A stretch of DNA of 64,000 nucleotides from Liquidambar formosana (taxonomy: Eukaryota; Streptophyta; Magnoliopsida; Saxifragales; Altingiaceae), in NCBI GenBank assembly GCA_039720395.1, contig CM077833.1, positions 11,841,133-11,905,132 of the forward strand, given 5' to 3'. The stretch's first letter is position 1. Each line of letters starts with the position of its first letter. The position numbers and the translations under genes are program-made. Shown here piece after piece: positions 23,316-36,059 of the stretch. The notes below the pieces were generated by a model that did not search any database, was not told where the DNA came from, and saw only the letters and a list, made by a program, of their open reading frames with translations.

Positions 23316-25022
23316 TGTTAGGATTATGCCCTAGAGCCAATCATAGAGATGATTGTTTAGGGATTAGGAACAATCAATTGATTTCATTTATATATGTCAC
23401 ATTTATTATTGATTTAATAAAAGGGCTTATTCTATTATGTTTATATGCATCATTTATATTTACATAGTATGTCCATGGAGTTAGAGTTGAGAATATGAAA
23501 TTACAAAGGGTTGTAATTTTGAGACTCTAAATATATCTCTATACTAAACTCTTAAATCATTCCTAGTTGAAGGTTCACTATGATGGACAGTAATGAACCA
23601 TAGGACTAGCACTTGTTAGGTTGACTCTATAGAAGGATAGCTAGCCTCAAGCTAATTATGTGGAGACACTACAACCAACAAGTGGGTGCCTATTATAAGA
23701 ATAGGTACACTGAATGTGACCAAAGATATAAGATAAACTGAATGGAGTTTTAACCTGCCTGTCAATCAGTTTCTCATTGTTATAGTGGTACAAGTAATCC
23801 TTAGACCTGAGACACCATGGTTGTCTTATGCATGTAGCTTTAGAAGTTTGATAACACTAAGTGCAGATCCTATTCATGGGTCTGTAAGGGTGTTCATTGG
23901 CCCTACTGCTATGTGTGTGAAGGCATGTGAGTGATCAACAAGGAATCCATCACTCTTAGGAAAAAGGGAGTGAATGTCTCATATAGTATTCATTGAATAT
24001 AACTCATTAAACCCATGGGCCCATGGTAGAATGAATATGGAAAAGAGTTTCCATAAGTTCATCATTGAGTTGATATTAATGAATGAGTATAAAGTAATTG
24101 AACTAGGGACTTGACAGACTTCCATGTCCTATTAGTTCAATTGGAGACATTGTGTTGATGGAAGGATGGAATTGTAACCTATAAACTATAACAGAAGGGT
24201 TTTTTGTAAATGACTATTCACCTCATTAAGGACCACACCATGAGCCATATGCTAGGTGTTACTCATGGTTAGTAGAAGCCCTAATTGATATAAATGAGTT
24301 ATAATCAATTAGGGAATTGAAAGGAGTTTCAATTAGACCCTTTAATGGAAAGTGTTCCATTGTGCACAACATGTGCTATTCCTACTACTTGATGATGTGA
24401 ACCCAATGGGTCACACACTGATCATGCTAAGAGAGCTTGAAAGTCTATGAGAGAAAGGGCATAAGTGAATAAAAGAATTGATCTTAAGGGGCAAATTTAT
24501 ATGGGATATAAATTAGAGGGGTTAAGTTGCAATTATATATAATTACAACTTAACTCATATGAGGAATAGGATTCCTCACTAGGGCCGGCCCTATTAGTGG
24601 GCTATATATAGCCTCACATGTGATGTGATGACATCACTTGAAACACAATTCACTCTCCCCAAGGGCTGGCCGAAATTCCCTGAGGAGGCTCTTTCTCTCT
24701 CTCCCTCTTCTCCACCTCTAGCAACAATAAGGAAGAAAAAGGAAAGGACTTTAAAGCTCAAGCTAGGTGTGAATACCGTTGGAGGCAGCATACTTGGGCT
24801 GCTCATTCACCGCTGTCCGGAGACAAAGCTTGGAGCAAAAAGGAGAAGACAAAGCTTGGAGCATAAAGGAGAAGACATTAATCAACTGTAAGTAATCCCA
24901 ACTCTCTTGGTAGTTAGGGTTTATGTTTTTGTATTATGCATAATCGAATTCATGGATTTAGAAATCGTAGGAAAATTTTAATTCCGCCTTTATAGTTTTC
25001 CTCCCTAGTTAGATTCCCAACA
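23316..25022 (+). mobile_element. Copia LTR (plus strand)
   Basis: 1707 bp, TGTTAGGATT to TCCCAACA. It follows copia pol and a polypurine tract, so it is a 3' LTR. The TATA box TATATATA is at 24603-24610. The right flank GATAG (25023-25027) is the complement of CTATC and pairs with CTATT at 27354-27358, the flank of the opposite-facing LTR. Both LTRs share the TATATATA promoter version, unlike the complete copia element, whose LTRs have TTTAAATA at this place. Confidence 0.9.
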
Positions 25023-25640
25023 GATAGGTAGCCCCGGCATTTCTCAAACCGAATGGCATCACTTTGTAGCAATATGTTCCCCACTGTGTGATAAAAGCTG
25101 TTTTCTCCGTATCCTGCGGCGCCATCTTTATCTGATTGTATCCAGAAAACCCATCCATAGAAGAGAGGAGCATATGTCCTACAGTATTGTCTACCAACAC
25201 ATCAATGTGGGGCAGAGGAAAATCATCCTTAGGGCTTGCTGGTATTAAGATCTTGAAAATCCACACACATCCTTACTTTCCATCCTTTTTAGGTACGGGC
25301 ACTATATTAGATAACCATTCTGGATACTCCACTACCTGTAGGAACCCTGCATCAAGTTGCTTGGTTACTTCCTCCTTTACCTTCAATGCCTATTCGGGTT
25401 TTAATCTTCTCAATTTTTGCTTTATTGGCTTTTTAAGGGGATTAGTGGGGATGAAATGATGCACAATGTCAGGATCTATGTCGGGCATGTCTTCATAAGA
25501 CCATGCAAAGGCTGTTTTGTTGGCCTTTAAGAGGGTTATCAGCTTTTCTTTTTCAAGTGGTGAGAGGGTTATCCCAATTTTAATTATCTTTGGCAATTCA
25601 TTTGTCCCTAAATTGATTGATTCCAATTCATCCATATGCA
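25023..25640 (-). pseudogene. pol: Tat pol, N-terminal reverse transcriptase (inverted piece of element H)
   Basis: On the minus strand this encodes the start of Ty3/gypsy reverse transcriptase: TAFAWSYEDMP, KQKLRRLKPE, EYPEWLSNIVPVPKKDGK, MDGFSGYNQIKMAPQD and FGLRNAGATY. Stops break it near 25,390 and 25,270. It ends exactly at the copia LTR at the codons for GATY; the pol that continues with RAATTLLHDM starts on the plus strand at 27354. The two pieces are thus neighbours of one gene, now in opposite orientation. Confidence 0.85.
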
Positions 25641-25675
25641 GTTTGTATTAGGCATAATCATGGCTCTAATACCAC
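25641..25675 (-). other. Copia primer-binding-site remnant
   Basis: The complement reads TGGTATTAGAGCC one base after the LTR end. This is one change from the initiator-tRNA-Met primer site TGGTATCAGAGCC seen at 37963-37975. Only about 35 bp of copia leader remain before Tat sequence begins. Confidence 0.8.
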
Positions 25676-27353
25676 TGTTGGGAATCTAACTAGGGAGGAA
25701 AACTACAAAGGTGGAATTAAAATTTTCCTACGATTTCCAAACCCATGAATCCGATTATGCATAATACAAAAACATAAACCCTAACTACCAAGAGAGTTGG
25801 GATTACTTACAGTTGATTAATGTCTTCTCCTTTATGCTCTAAGCTTTGTCTCCGGACAGCAGTGAATGAGCAACCCAAGTGTGCTGCCTCCAACGGTATC
25901 CACACCTAGCTTGAACTTGAAGTCCTTTCCTTCTTCTTCCTTATTGTTACTAGAGGTGGAGAAGAGGGAGAGAGAGAGAGCCTCCATAGGGAATTTCGGC
26001 CAGCCCTTGGGGAGAGTGAATTGTGTTTCAAGTGATGTCATCACATCACATGTGAGGCTATATATAGCCCACTAATAGGGCCGGCCCTAGTGAGGAATCC
26101 TATTCCTTATATGAGTTAAGTTGTAATTATACATAATTGCAACTTAACCCCTCTAATTTATATCCCATATAAATTTGCCCCTTAAGATCAATTCTTTTAT
26201 TCACTTATGCCCTTTCTCTCATAGACTTTCAAGCTCTCTTAGCATGATCAGTGTGTGACCCATTGGGTTCACATCATCAAGTAGTAGGAATAACACATGT
26301 TGTGCACAATGGAACACTTTTCATTAAAGGGTCTAATTGAAACTCCTTTTAATTCCCTAATTGATTATAACTCATTTATATCAATTAGGGCTTCTACTAA
26401 CCATGAGTAACACCTAGCATATGGCTTATAGTGTGGTCCTTAATGAGGTGAATAGTCATTTACAAAGAACCCTTCTGTTATAGTTTATAGGTTACAATTC
26501 CATCCTTCCATCAACACAATGTCTCCAATTGAACTAATAGGACATGGAATTCTGTCAAGTCCCTAGTTCAATTACTTTATACTCAGTCATTAATATCAAC
26601 TCAATGATGAACTTATGGAAACTCCTTTCCATATTCATTCTACCATGGGCCCATGGGTTTAATGAGTTATATTCAATGAATACTATATGAGACATTCACT
26701 CCCTTTTTCCTAAGAGTGATGGATTCCTTGTTGATCACTCACATGCCTTCACACACATAGCAGTAGGGCCAATGAACACCCTTACGGACCCCTGAATAGG
26801 ATCTGCACTTAGTGTTATCAAACTTCTAAAGCTACATGCATAAGACAACCATGGTGTCTCAGGTCTAAAGATTACTTGTACCACTATAACAATGAGAAAC
26901 TGATTGACAAGCAGGTTAAAACTCCATTCAGTTTATCTCATATCTTTGGTCACATTCAGTGTACCTATTCTTATAATAGGAACCCACTTGTTGGTTGTAG
27001 TGTCTCCACATAAATAGCTTGAGACTAGCTATCCTCCTATAGAGTCAACCTAACAAGTGCTAGTCCTATGGTTCATTACTGTCCATCATAGTGAACCTTC
27101 AACTAGGAATGATTTAGGAATTTAGTACAAAGATATATTTAGAGTCTCAAAATTACAACCCTTTGTAATTTCATATTCTCAACTCTAACTCCATGGACAT
27201 ATTATGTAAATGTAAATGATGCATATAAACATAATAGAATAAACCCTTTTATTAAATCAATAATAAATGTGACATATATAAATGAAATCAATTGATTGTT
27301 CCTAATCCCTAAACAATCATCTCTATGATTGGCTCTAGGGCATAATCCTAACA
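25676..27353 (-). mobile_element. Copia LTR (minus strand, 5' LTR)
   Basis: 1678 bp, from TGTTGGGAATC to ATCCTAACA, with a primer-site remnant on its left, so it is a 5' LTR on the minus strand. The TATA box is at 26059-26066. It is an inverted partner of 23316-25022 across 653 bp. Its right flank is CTATT (27354-27358). Confidence 0.9.
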
Positions 27354-29866
27354 CTATTAGAGAGCTGCTACAACATTGCTGCATGATATGATTTATAAGG
27401 AGGTCGAAGTGTATGTGGACGACATGATCGTGAAGTCCATAGATCGAGAAGGACATTTCATGGCACTAGAAAGGTTCCTAGAGTGAGCAAAGAAGTACAA
27501 CCTACAGTTGAATCCTTAGAAATGCGCCTTTGGTGTCACCGCGGGCAAGTTATTAGGATTCATGATTACTCAGAGAGGAATTGAGGTTGACCCAGGGAAA
27601 ATCAAAGCTATTGTGGAGATAGAGCCACCTAGCACAGAAAAGCAGATTCGAGGGTTTCTGGGAAGAATTCAGTACATAAGCAGGTTTATTGCTAACTTGA
27701 CTATAGTGTGTGAGCCGATTTTCAAGCTACTTAAAAAGGGTGTGCCGAAGGTATAGAACGGAGAATGTTAAGAAGCTTTTGAGACTATTAAAAGGTATTT
27801 GAGTAATCCACCAATTCTAGTTCCTCCGCGACAAGGTAAGTCGTTATTGTTATACTTGATGGTCACTGAAACCGCGACGGGAGCCATGCTAGCTCAGTAC
27901 CTCGAGGGGTCGAAGAAGGAGAATGCCATTTATTACCTAAGCAAGAAGATGACAGACTACGAGGTGAAGTACAATGCCATAGATAAGGCTTGTGTAGCTT
28001 TGGTGTGGGCAACTCAGAAACTCCGCCACTATATGATGTCTTATGAGGTTCTCTTGATAAGTCGTATGGATCCGTTGAAGTATTTGATAGAAAGGCCGGT
28101 TTTGTCCTATAGAACTGCTCGTTGGTCGATTCTCCTCAATGAATTCGACATAAAGTATGTAATGTAGAAGTCAATGAAAGGAAGTGTTATTGCATATTAC
28201 TTGGCTAGCTGCCCTGTGGCATCATCAGAACAATTCAATGATCAGTTCCCCGATGAGGATGTCTTGGAAATCGAAAAGAAGATTTAGAAAGTATACTTCG
28301 ATGGAGTTGCAAACAAGAGAGGGTATGGGATAGGAGTTCTATTGGTCTCACCTGAGGAAGCATTCACACCCTTGGCGGTTAAGTTAGGGTTTGAAGCAAC
28401 CAACAACATCGCCGAGTATGAAGCTTGCATCCTTGTGCTGGAAGCTGCACTAGAATTGGGGATCAAAGAGTTACAGGTTTTCGAAGATTCAGCACTGATT
28501 ATCTGCCAGATAAAGGGAGAATGGAAGACTCATTATGAGAAGCTACTACCGTATCATGCTTACTTAGAAGCCTTGACTAAGGAATTTGTGGAAATAGAGT
28601 TTAATTATTTGTCAAGAAATAAGAATCAGTTTGCTGATGCTTTGGCAACTCTAGCTTCTATGGTGGAAATACCAGATGGAGGGAATGTAAAACTGTTGGT
28701 GATAGAATGTAGAGAAAGACCTGTGTACTGCTGCTCAATTTGAGAAGAAGAGGTGAGAGATGGCCATCCTTGGTACCATGACATCATGAAATTCATCGAG
28801 GAAAGGGAATATCCGGAAGGAGCATCCCGCATCGATAGGAGAACACTAAGGAGGTTGGCAAGTCACTATGTTTTGTGTGGAGGAAAGCTATATTGGAGGT
28901 CATACGACGGGGTCCATCTATTGTGTGTCACCAAGGAAGAAGCCGAACGTCTTGTTAGTGAAATCCATGAAGGAGTTGGAACACCGCACATGAATGGTTA
29001 TATGCTAGCTAAGAAAATCATGAGGTTGGGCTATTATTGGTCTACGATGGAGAGAGATTGCCATGCACATGTCAAGAAGTGTCATAAGTGTCAGGTTTTT
29101 GCCAATGGACAACACTTGCCTTCCATGCTATTGACAAGCATGTCATCACCATGGCCATTTGCAGTGTAGGGAATAGATATAATTGGGCAGATTAAGCCAA
29201 AAGCCTCCAATAGGCATGAATACATCTTGATATCTATTGATTACTTCACTAAGTGGGTGGAAGCAGCTTCTTTTAAGACCCTGAATGCTAAGAAGGTAGC
29301 ACAATTCATACAGCTCAACATCATTTATAGATATGGGGTACCTCATGAGATTATTTCAGACAATGGTCAGCACTTTCAGAAAGAAACTAAGGAGCTTTTG
29401 CATAAATACAATATAGTGCACCATCTATCCTCCCCTTATCGCCCGCAAACTAATGGAGCAGTAGAGGCCGCCAACAAAAATGTTAAGAAGATACTATAGA
29501 AAATAGCTGACACCTACACTGATTGGCATGAGAAGCTGCCCTTAGCCTTGTGGGGCTATAGAATATCCGTAAGATCGTCAACAGGGGCTACCCCTTATTC
29601 TTTGGTGTATGGGATGGAGGCTGTTTTACCTATTGAGTTGGAGGTGCCGTCACTACGGGTTGCCATAGAGAGTCAAATAGCAGAAGCGGATTGGGTTAAG
29701 AACCATTATGATGAGTTGTCATTGCTAGATGAAAGGCGATTGAGGGCCTTGTACCATGTACAGGGATATCAGCGAAGGGTTGCGAGAGCATTCAACAAGC
29801 ATGTGAAAGACCGAGGTTTGAAGAAAGGGGATTTGGTGTTGAAAGAAATCAGAGCTCTAATTTTCG
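27354..29866 (+). pseudogene. pol: Tat pol of element H: RT end, RNase H, second RNase H, integrase
   Basis: One frame is kept for 2.5 kb with no indel, but with ten stop codons (27358, 27484, 27517, 27754, 27769, 28165, 28285, 28741, 29167, 29497). Order of domains: reverse transcriptase with YVDDMIVKS (27412-27438); LLGFMITQRGIEVDP; a Ty3-type RNase H (TETATGAMLAQ, YYLSKKMTDYEVKY); a second, archaeal-type RNase H (KVYFDGVANKRG, TNNIAEYEACIL, FEDSALIICQIKG, NQFADALATLA); integrase zinc finger (HMNGYMLAKK to CHKC); catalytic Asp, Asp and Glu (GIDIIG, SDNGQHF, NGAVEAANK); and GYRISVRSSTGATPYSLVYG. The double RNase H is a hallmark of the Tat/Ogre lineage. It continues at 39640 beyond the copia insertion. 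Confidence 0.92.
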
Positions 29867-31532
29867 TGTTGGGAATCAAAATAGAGAGGAAAAATACAAA
29901 GGCAGAATTTTAAATTTTTCCTATGATTCCCAAACCCATGAATCTTAATTATGCTTAATACAAAAACCATAAACCTAACTACCAAGAGAGTTAGGGTACT
30001 TACAGTTGAACAAGTCTTCTCCTTTATGCTCCAAGCTTTGTCTTCTGATTGAGCAGTCCAAGTGCACTGCCTCCAACAGTATCCACACCTAGCTTGAGCA
30101 AGTTGTCCTTTCCTTCTTCTTCCTTAGGGTTGCTAGAGGTAGAGAAGAGGGAGAGAGAGAGAGAGAGAGGTGAAATTTTCGGCCAGCACTTGGGAGCCTC
30201 CAAGAGTGCTTCAAGTGATGATGTCATCACATCATAAAAGGCTTTAAATAGCCTCCAACTAGGGCCGGCCAAGGGGGGTCTCCAAACCCTAATCTAATTT
30301 GTGTAATTACTCTTAATTACACAATTAGCCCACTAGTTTGCATCAAATACAAATTAGCCCCGTAAAGAACTTTTCTTTAATCACTTATGCCCTTTCTCTC
30401 ATAGACAATCAAGCTCTCTTAGCATGATCAGTGTGTGACCCATTGGGTTCACATCATTAAGTAGTAGGGATAGCACGAAGTGTGCACAATGGAACACTTT
30501 CCATTAAGGGTCTAATTGAAACTCCTTTCAATTCCCTAATTGATTATAACTCATTTATATCAATTAGGGCTTCTACTAACCATGAGTAACACCTAGCATA
30601 TGGCTCATGGTGTGGTCCTTAATGAGGTGAATAGTCATTTACAAAGAACCCTTCTGTTATAGTTTACAGGTTACAATTCCATCCTTCCATCAACACAATG
30701 TCTCCAATTAAACTAATAGGACATGGAAGTCTGTCAAGTCCCTAGTTCAATTACTTTATACTCATTCATTAATATCAACTCAATGATGAACTTATGGAAA
30801 CTCCTTTCCATATTCATTCTACCATGGGCCCATGGATTTAATGAGTTATATTTAATGAATGCTGTATGAGACATTCACTCTCTTTTTCCTGAGAGTGATG
30901 GATTCCTTGTTGATCACTCACATGCCTTCACACACATAGCAGTAGGGCCAATGAACACCCTTACAGACCCCTGAATAGGATCTGCACTTAGTGTTATCAA
31001 ACTTCTAAAGCTACATGTATAAGACAACTATGGTGTCTCAGGTCTAAGGATTACTTGTACCACTATAACAATGAGAAACTAATTGACAAGCAGGTTAAAA
31101 CTCCATTCAGTTTATCTCATATCTTTGGTCACATTCAGTGTACCTATTCTTATAATAGGCACCCACTTGTTGGTTGTAGTGTCTCCATACAAATAGCTTG
31201 AGACTAGCTATCCTCCTATAGAGTCAACCTAACAAGTGCTAGTCCTATGGTTCATTACTGTCCATCATAGTGAACCTTCAACTAGGAATGATTTAGGAGT
31301 TTAGTACAGAGATATATTTACAGTCTCAAAATTACAACCCTTTGTAATTTTATATTCTCAACTCTAACTCCATGGACATATTATGTAAATATAAATGATG
31401 CATATAAACATAATAGAATAAGCCCTTTTATTAAATCAATAATAAATGTGACATATATAAATGAAAACAATTGATTGTTCCTAATCCCTAAACAATCATC
31501 TCCATGATTGGCTCTAGGGCATAATCCTAACA
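29867..31532 (-). repeat. 3' LTR of the complete copia element
   Basis: 1666 bp, TGTTGGGAATC to ATCCTAACA. The TATA-like TTTAAATA is at 30243-30250 (minus strand). It differs from the 5' LTR at about 20 sites, including a short indel near 30690. Confidence 0.95.
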
Positions 31533-31546
31533 ATCTCCCACTTGCA
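31533..31546 (-). promoter_or_regulatory. Copia polypurine tract (complete element)
   Basis: The complement reads GCAAGTGGGAGATT directly before the LTR. It is the plus-strand primer for reverse transcription. Confidence 0.85.
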
Positions 31547-33575
31547 CTATAGCCAATCCACCATGTATCTCATACTCATATCCTGTCGGTGGTGATCCAA
31601 CACACTTGGGTCATAGCTTTAGTAAAGGGGTCTTCTTTATTCTCTATTGTATTAAACTTCTATATGTATATGTCATCTCTTCCAATGATCTCTCTAATCA
31701 CTTGGAATCACCGCTTAAAGTTTGGACTTTTGATGAGACCGTGGATCCTTGTCTTGAGCACTAGCCTTATTGTTGTCACAAAAACAATAGTAAAGGCTTC
31801 TCAATGTTAGGAACCACTCCTAGTTCTGCGATGAACTTACTCATCCAAATATGCAGCAATGCGCTCAAATTTACAGCTCCACCATTTAAGGTGAGAACAT
31901 ACCTCAATGTTGATCTCCTATCATCATCGTCAGATTGAAAATCTGAATCCGTTATACCAACCATTTCAAGTTTCTTTCTCCATAGGCAAGGCATAGGTCC
32001 TTTAGTTCTTCTCAAGAACTTAAGGATAGCCTTGACTGCTTCCCAGTGTTCCTTATCTGGGTTTGCCTGATATCTGCTCGTAACATTTACAGCAAAACTG
32101 ATATCTGGTCTTTTAGTTATAGACAACTTGATTCCATGTCTGACAGGAATTAGACCTCCTTTTGGAATCATGCATTTTGAACTCTTTCAAAATCTTGTCT
32201 ATGTACTTCGATTGGGATAGACTTAGCATCCTTTAATATCTATCTCTTTAGACCTCTATTCCCAGAATATAGGATGCTTCTTCCAAATCTTTTATGGAGA
32301 AACTTTGTGAAAAACCAATTTTTCACTTTGGACAACGTCTCTACATTATTCCTAATAAGTAGAACATCATTCACTTATAGGACCATAAATGTGATCGTAC
32401 TCCCACTAACCCTTTGTACAATCATGGTAAAAAATAATGGGTTCTGTCTCAACAGGGACAAGGGTTGCATCAATGTCGGTTTGTGTCTCATTAGACAACT
32501 CTTTGAGTTCTATTTTCCTGTTGTTGCTGCCTTCTTGAATAAACTCTTTTTCAAGAAAGATTGCAAACATACAAACAAAACACCTTTTGTTCATCAGGAT
32601 AATAGATATGATATCCTAAACTTTCTTTAGGGTAATCCACAAACCTACATTTAAGTTATCTTGATTTCCAATTCGGTTGCACTGTATGTCTCTACATATG
32701 CAGTGCAACCCCATACCTTAACATGCTTAAGGTTTGGTGCTTCCCTTTCCATATCTCATATAGGTCCTAAGGGATAGCCTTGGTTTGAACTCTGTTTCAC
32801 AGGTATGTGGCAATTTCTAGGGCATATCCTAACAAGGATAATATTAGGTTGTTGTAACTTATCATGGACCGGACCATATCCAATAAGGTCCTCTTCCTCC
32901 TTTCTGACACACCATTTAGTTATGATGTTCTAAGAGGTGTCCATTAGAATAGAATGCCTATTTGAACAAGTTGATCTGAAAGATCACCAGTTAAATATTC
33001 GCCTCCTCGATCCAATCGAAGAGTTTGATACTTTTACTAGTTTGTTTCTCTACTTCAAATCTGAATTCTTTGAACCTTTTCAAATGTTTCAGATTTGTAC
33101 TTCTTTAAGTATATGCACCTATACCTTAACATTTTTAAGTAAAGGTTCATAAAGTATGAGAAACTATTTCTCTTGTTCTCTTGGGTTTATTAGCATTCAA
33201 TTTTAGAGCTATCATGTTTCATGCAATTCATATTTGCAAGGTAGTTTAGAAGATAAATGCTATAAATTCCAGAAGTAATGAACTTTTCATAAAAAAACAT
33301 TTATTAAATCAAACTAAAACACTGTTTAGGCAAAACTGAAATAAAGATAATGTTTCTAAAAACTTCTGGAATGTCAAGATAGCTTATTAATTCTAAACTA
33401 CTCCTTCAGGTAGAGTCAAGCAGCAAGTCCCATAGCTAATACAGCAACACTTTGCTCCATTCTCTACTCGTAGGGATATTCCGCTTCTACTCAGCCTTCT
33501 GCTTCCCACTAGATCCTGCATGGAATTCAAAATTCACATCAGAATTAAGTACCCAAGTGGAAGCAAAACTAACAT
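31547..33575 (-). pseudogene. pol: Copia pol remnant, internally deleted
   Basis: On the minus strand after gag: degraded protease/integrase text, integrase core (about 32,880-33,060), the linker ending with SNETQTDIDATL (about 32,470-32,500), then directly the YVDD region of reverse transcriptase (about 32,370), and RNase H (31,776-32,171: RPDISFAVNVTSRYQ, KFLRRTKG). The normal copia pol is near 4 kb; only about 2 kb is present. The polymerase fingers and palm start are missing. The same junction occurs at about 19370-19440 in the other copia copy, so the deletion is older than either insertion. Confidence 0.85.
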
Positions 33576-34448
33576 TTAGTTTAGAGCATGATCCATACCT
33601 TCCGAAGGTCGGCTCTTTAGAGTATCCAGATACTCCCGGCAATTACGTTTCCAGTGCCCATCCTTGCCGCAGTGAAAACAGGTTCCTTTGGCCTTGTAAG
33701 TATTACCTTTCTTGACACCTCCCTTTGGCTTCAAGTTCTTCTTCTTCTTCCCTTGGGTACTCTTACCCTTTCCTTTGCCCTTGCCCTTAGGCTTGGGCTT
33801 GGCCTTGGAAGTAGAAGCTCCATCAAATGCGAGCAAAGAACCTTTTCCCTTCTTCATTGTCTCCTCAATCATCTTGAGCAAATTGTGCAGCTCGGGGAGA
33901 GTGGGCTCAAGCTTGTTCATATGAAAATTCATTATGAACGGCCCAAATGAATCAGAAAGGGACTGCAGTATAATGTCTGAACACATATCAGCTTCAATGA
34001 TCACATCAAGCTTTTCAAGCTGCTCAATATAGTTGATCATTTTCAAGGTGTGATCAGTCACAGACGAACCCTCATTCATCCTTGCCTTGAATAGATCCTT
34101 GACAATATTGTACTTCGCGGTCCTACTTTGCTCCCCATACAACTCTTGTAAGTGGAGAAAGATGTCGCGAGCACTCTTCATGGACTCATGTTGCTTCTGA
34201 AGCTCAAGGCTCATGGATGCCATCATATAGCATCTTGCCTTCAAATCGTCGTCCATGCGCTTCTGAAAAGCGTCTCTCTCTTGCTGAGTTGTAGTCTCAG
34301 CCAGTGCCTCAGGAAGTGTGCCATCAAGTGTGTAGGTAATCTTTTCGGAAGTTAAAACTATTTTTAAGTTCCTCAGCCAATTAAGATAGTTTGGTCCAGT
34401 CAAACGGTTGATGTCCAATATTTTGGATAACGGGTTGAGGTGAGCCAT
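33576..34448 (-). CDS. gag: Copia Gag (nucleocapsid-capsid protein), intact
   Basis: This is an open frame of 290 codons. It starts at ATG 34448 with MAHLNPLSKILDINRLTGPN, typical of plant copia Gag, and ends in TGA before pol. It has a UBN2/Retrotran_gag-like core (NYLNWLRNLKIVL, YTLDGTLPEALAE, ARCYMMASMSLELQ, YNIVKDLFKARMNEG), a Lys/Gly-rich basic stretch (residues about 215-250) and a CCHC zinc knuckle CFHCGKDGHWKRNC at residues about 257-270. Gag forms the cytoplasmic particle that packages element RNA. It is the only long undamaged frame in the window. Because pol is deleted, this element could supply particles but not its own enzymes. Confidence 0.93.
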   Translation of the reverse strand: MAHLNPLSKILDINRLTGPNYLNWLRNLKIVLTSEKITYTLDGTLPEALAETTTQQERDAFQKRMDDDLKARCYMMASMSLELQKQHESMKSARDIFLHLQELYGEQSRTAKYNIVKDLFKARMNEGSSVTDHTLKMINYIEQLEKLDVIIEADMCSDIILQSLSDSFGPFIMNFHMNKLEPTLPELHNLLKMIEETMKKGKGSLLAFDGASTSKAKPKPKGKGKGKGKSTQGKKKKNLKPKGGVKKGNTYKAKGTCFHCGKDGHWKRNCREYLDTLKSRPSEGMDHALN

Positions 34449-36059
34449 TTCTATGAACTACATATAAAAAATTAAATAGAGAATTAGATTTCATTTTTAA
34501 TCCATAATGATCGGGTCTTTAATCATATGGTACCTCCTACTATTTTATCAAATTCCATACACCCTCTGATGGAATTCGGGAATCTCATTCCTAATGGGGA
34601 TTGGGGTCCCACTATGACCTAGAAGCCTCACATGTTAGTTTCTTGACTTCTAACCCATAGTAAGAAGACAACTCTTTGTCTATTGCTTCATAAGCAAATT
34701 CCAATCGTTCTGCCTCTAGGGTACATACTCCTCACATGTTAGTTTCTTGGAATACTTCCCTAGTTAAGTTAAACCCATCATTCACACAGGTATGTTTCAC
34801 CAAATATATACCTCACATGTTAGTTTCTTGGTATATACCAGCTTAGGCACCCCATGATATCTATATATGTGATAGTTTCAAGTAATGTCTTTAATATGGG
34901 TAGCTCCTACATGTCTGCAGCCAGGTACCCACATTAAGGGACGTTAGATGATCCTATAATGATGGAAGGCAATGAAGAATCCATTCCCTAATGTATTCTC
35001 CATTTCCAACTTAATATTAAAATAGAGGGGTTTTAAGGGTCTCATCAAATTAACTAATCTAACATGCATCTCATGCATTTAAATAAGAAATATATATAAC
35101 AACATTATATATAATCCAATCATCGATATTAGTCCCTATAAGGTGACATATAACGATCTTTGGATTTGGAGCTATCTCTATTAATCTCATTAAAATCTCC
35201 CATTATGATGATTATGGACTTTAAGAGGATTCAATCCAAGCCAATGAATTGAATCCTAGGTCTAAGGTGGGTGTAGGTGATCGTAAAACATTAATTCAAA
35301 ACATAGCATGCTCTCTTGAAAGTCTTCTCCAAGCTTTCAAGTCCTTCAATCTCCTCCATTAGCTTGATGGTCTCCACCATAGGCTTGTTGGGCTCCACCA
35401 TGCTCCTTTAGGTCCACCATGCTCCTTAGTGCGCTCTCGATTACATAACATTTACATAATGTAAAGAAAGGGATACATAAGGGGAATGTGGGGTACATAA
35501 GAGAATGATAGAGAGAGAGAAGAAGGTGGCATGCAAGCCCCAAATAAATAATACATCACCAAAAATTAACAACTCTTGAAAAATTATACAACCCATTCAT
35601 AAGACGGCCAATCACAATTGGTTTAAGGTATAGTCCATAATCATCATCCATCCATAACCATACAATCACATTGCATAATAAAGGAAATAACTATAAGCAA
35701 TAAACATATGGGCATTCATGGTAACTCTATTGATTGGTTTTCATTAATCTCATTAATGTGTCCTAATCTTATTAGGAGATGCATAAGTTCCTGAATTAAT
35801 TAAGTCTTAACATTTAAGACATTTAATTTCAATTAATCAAATCAATTAAAACATTTAAAGTCCCCTAATTAAATTCTAATATCAAATATTAGGATCTTTT
35901 TAATTAAACAAAACAATTTTATTTAATTAAAATTTCCAGATTTTTATTTAATCCTAAATTGTGTTTTAAACCATTTAAAACAATATAAAATTAATCACCA
36001 TTAATTAAATAATCAATTTCGGAATTAAATAAAATCATTTTATTAATTAATTAGTGCAT

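Noticed and set aside
32274..32630. 118-codon plus-strand ORF
   Set aside because: It is the complement of degraded copia pol, where the minus strand shows real family motifs.
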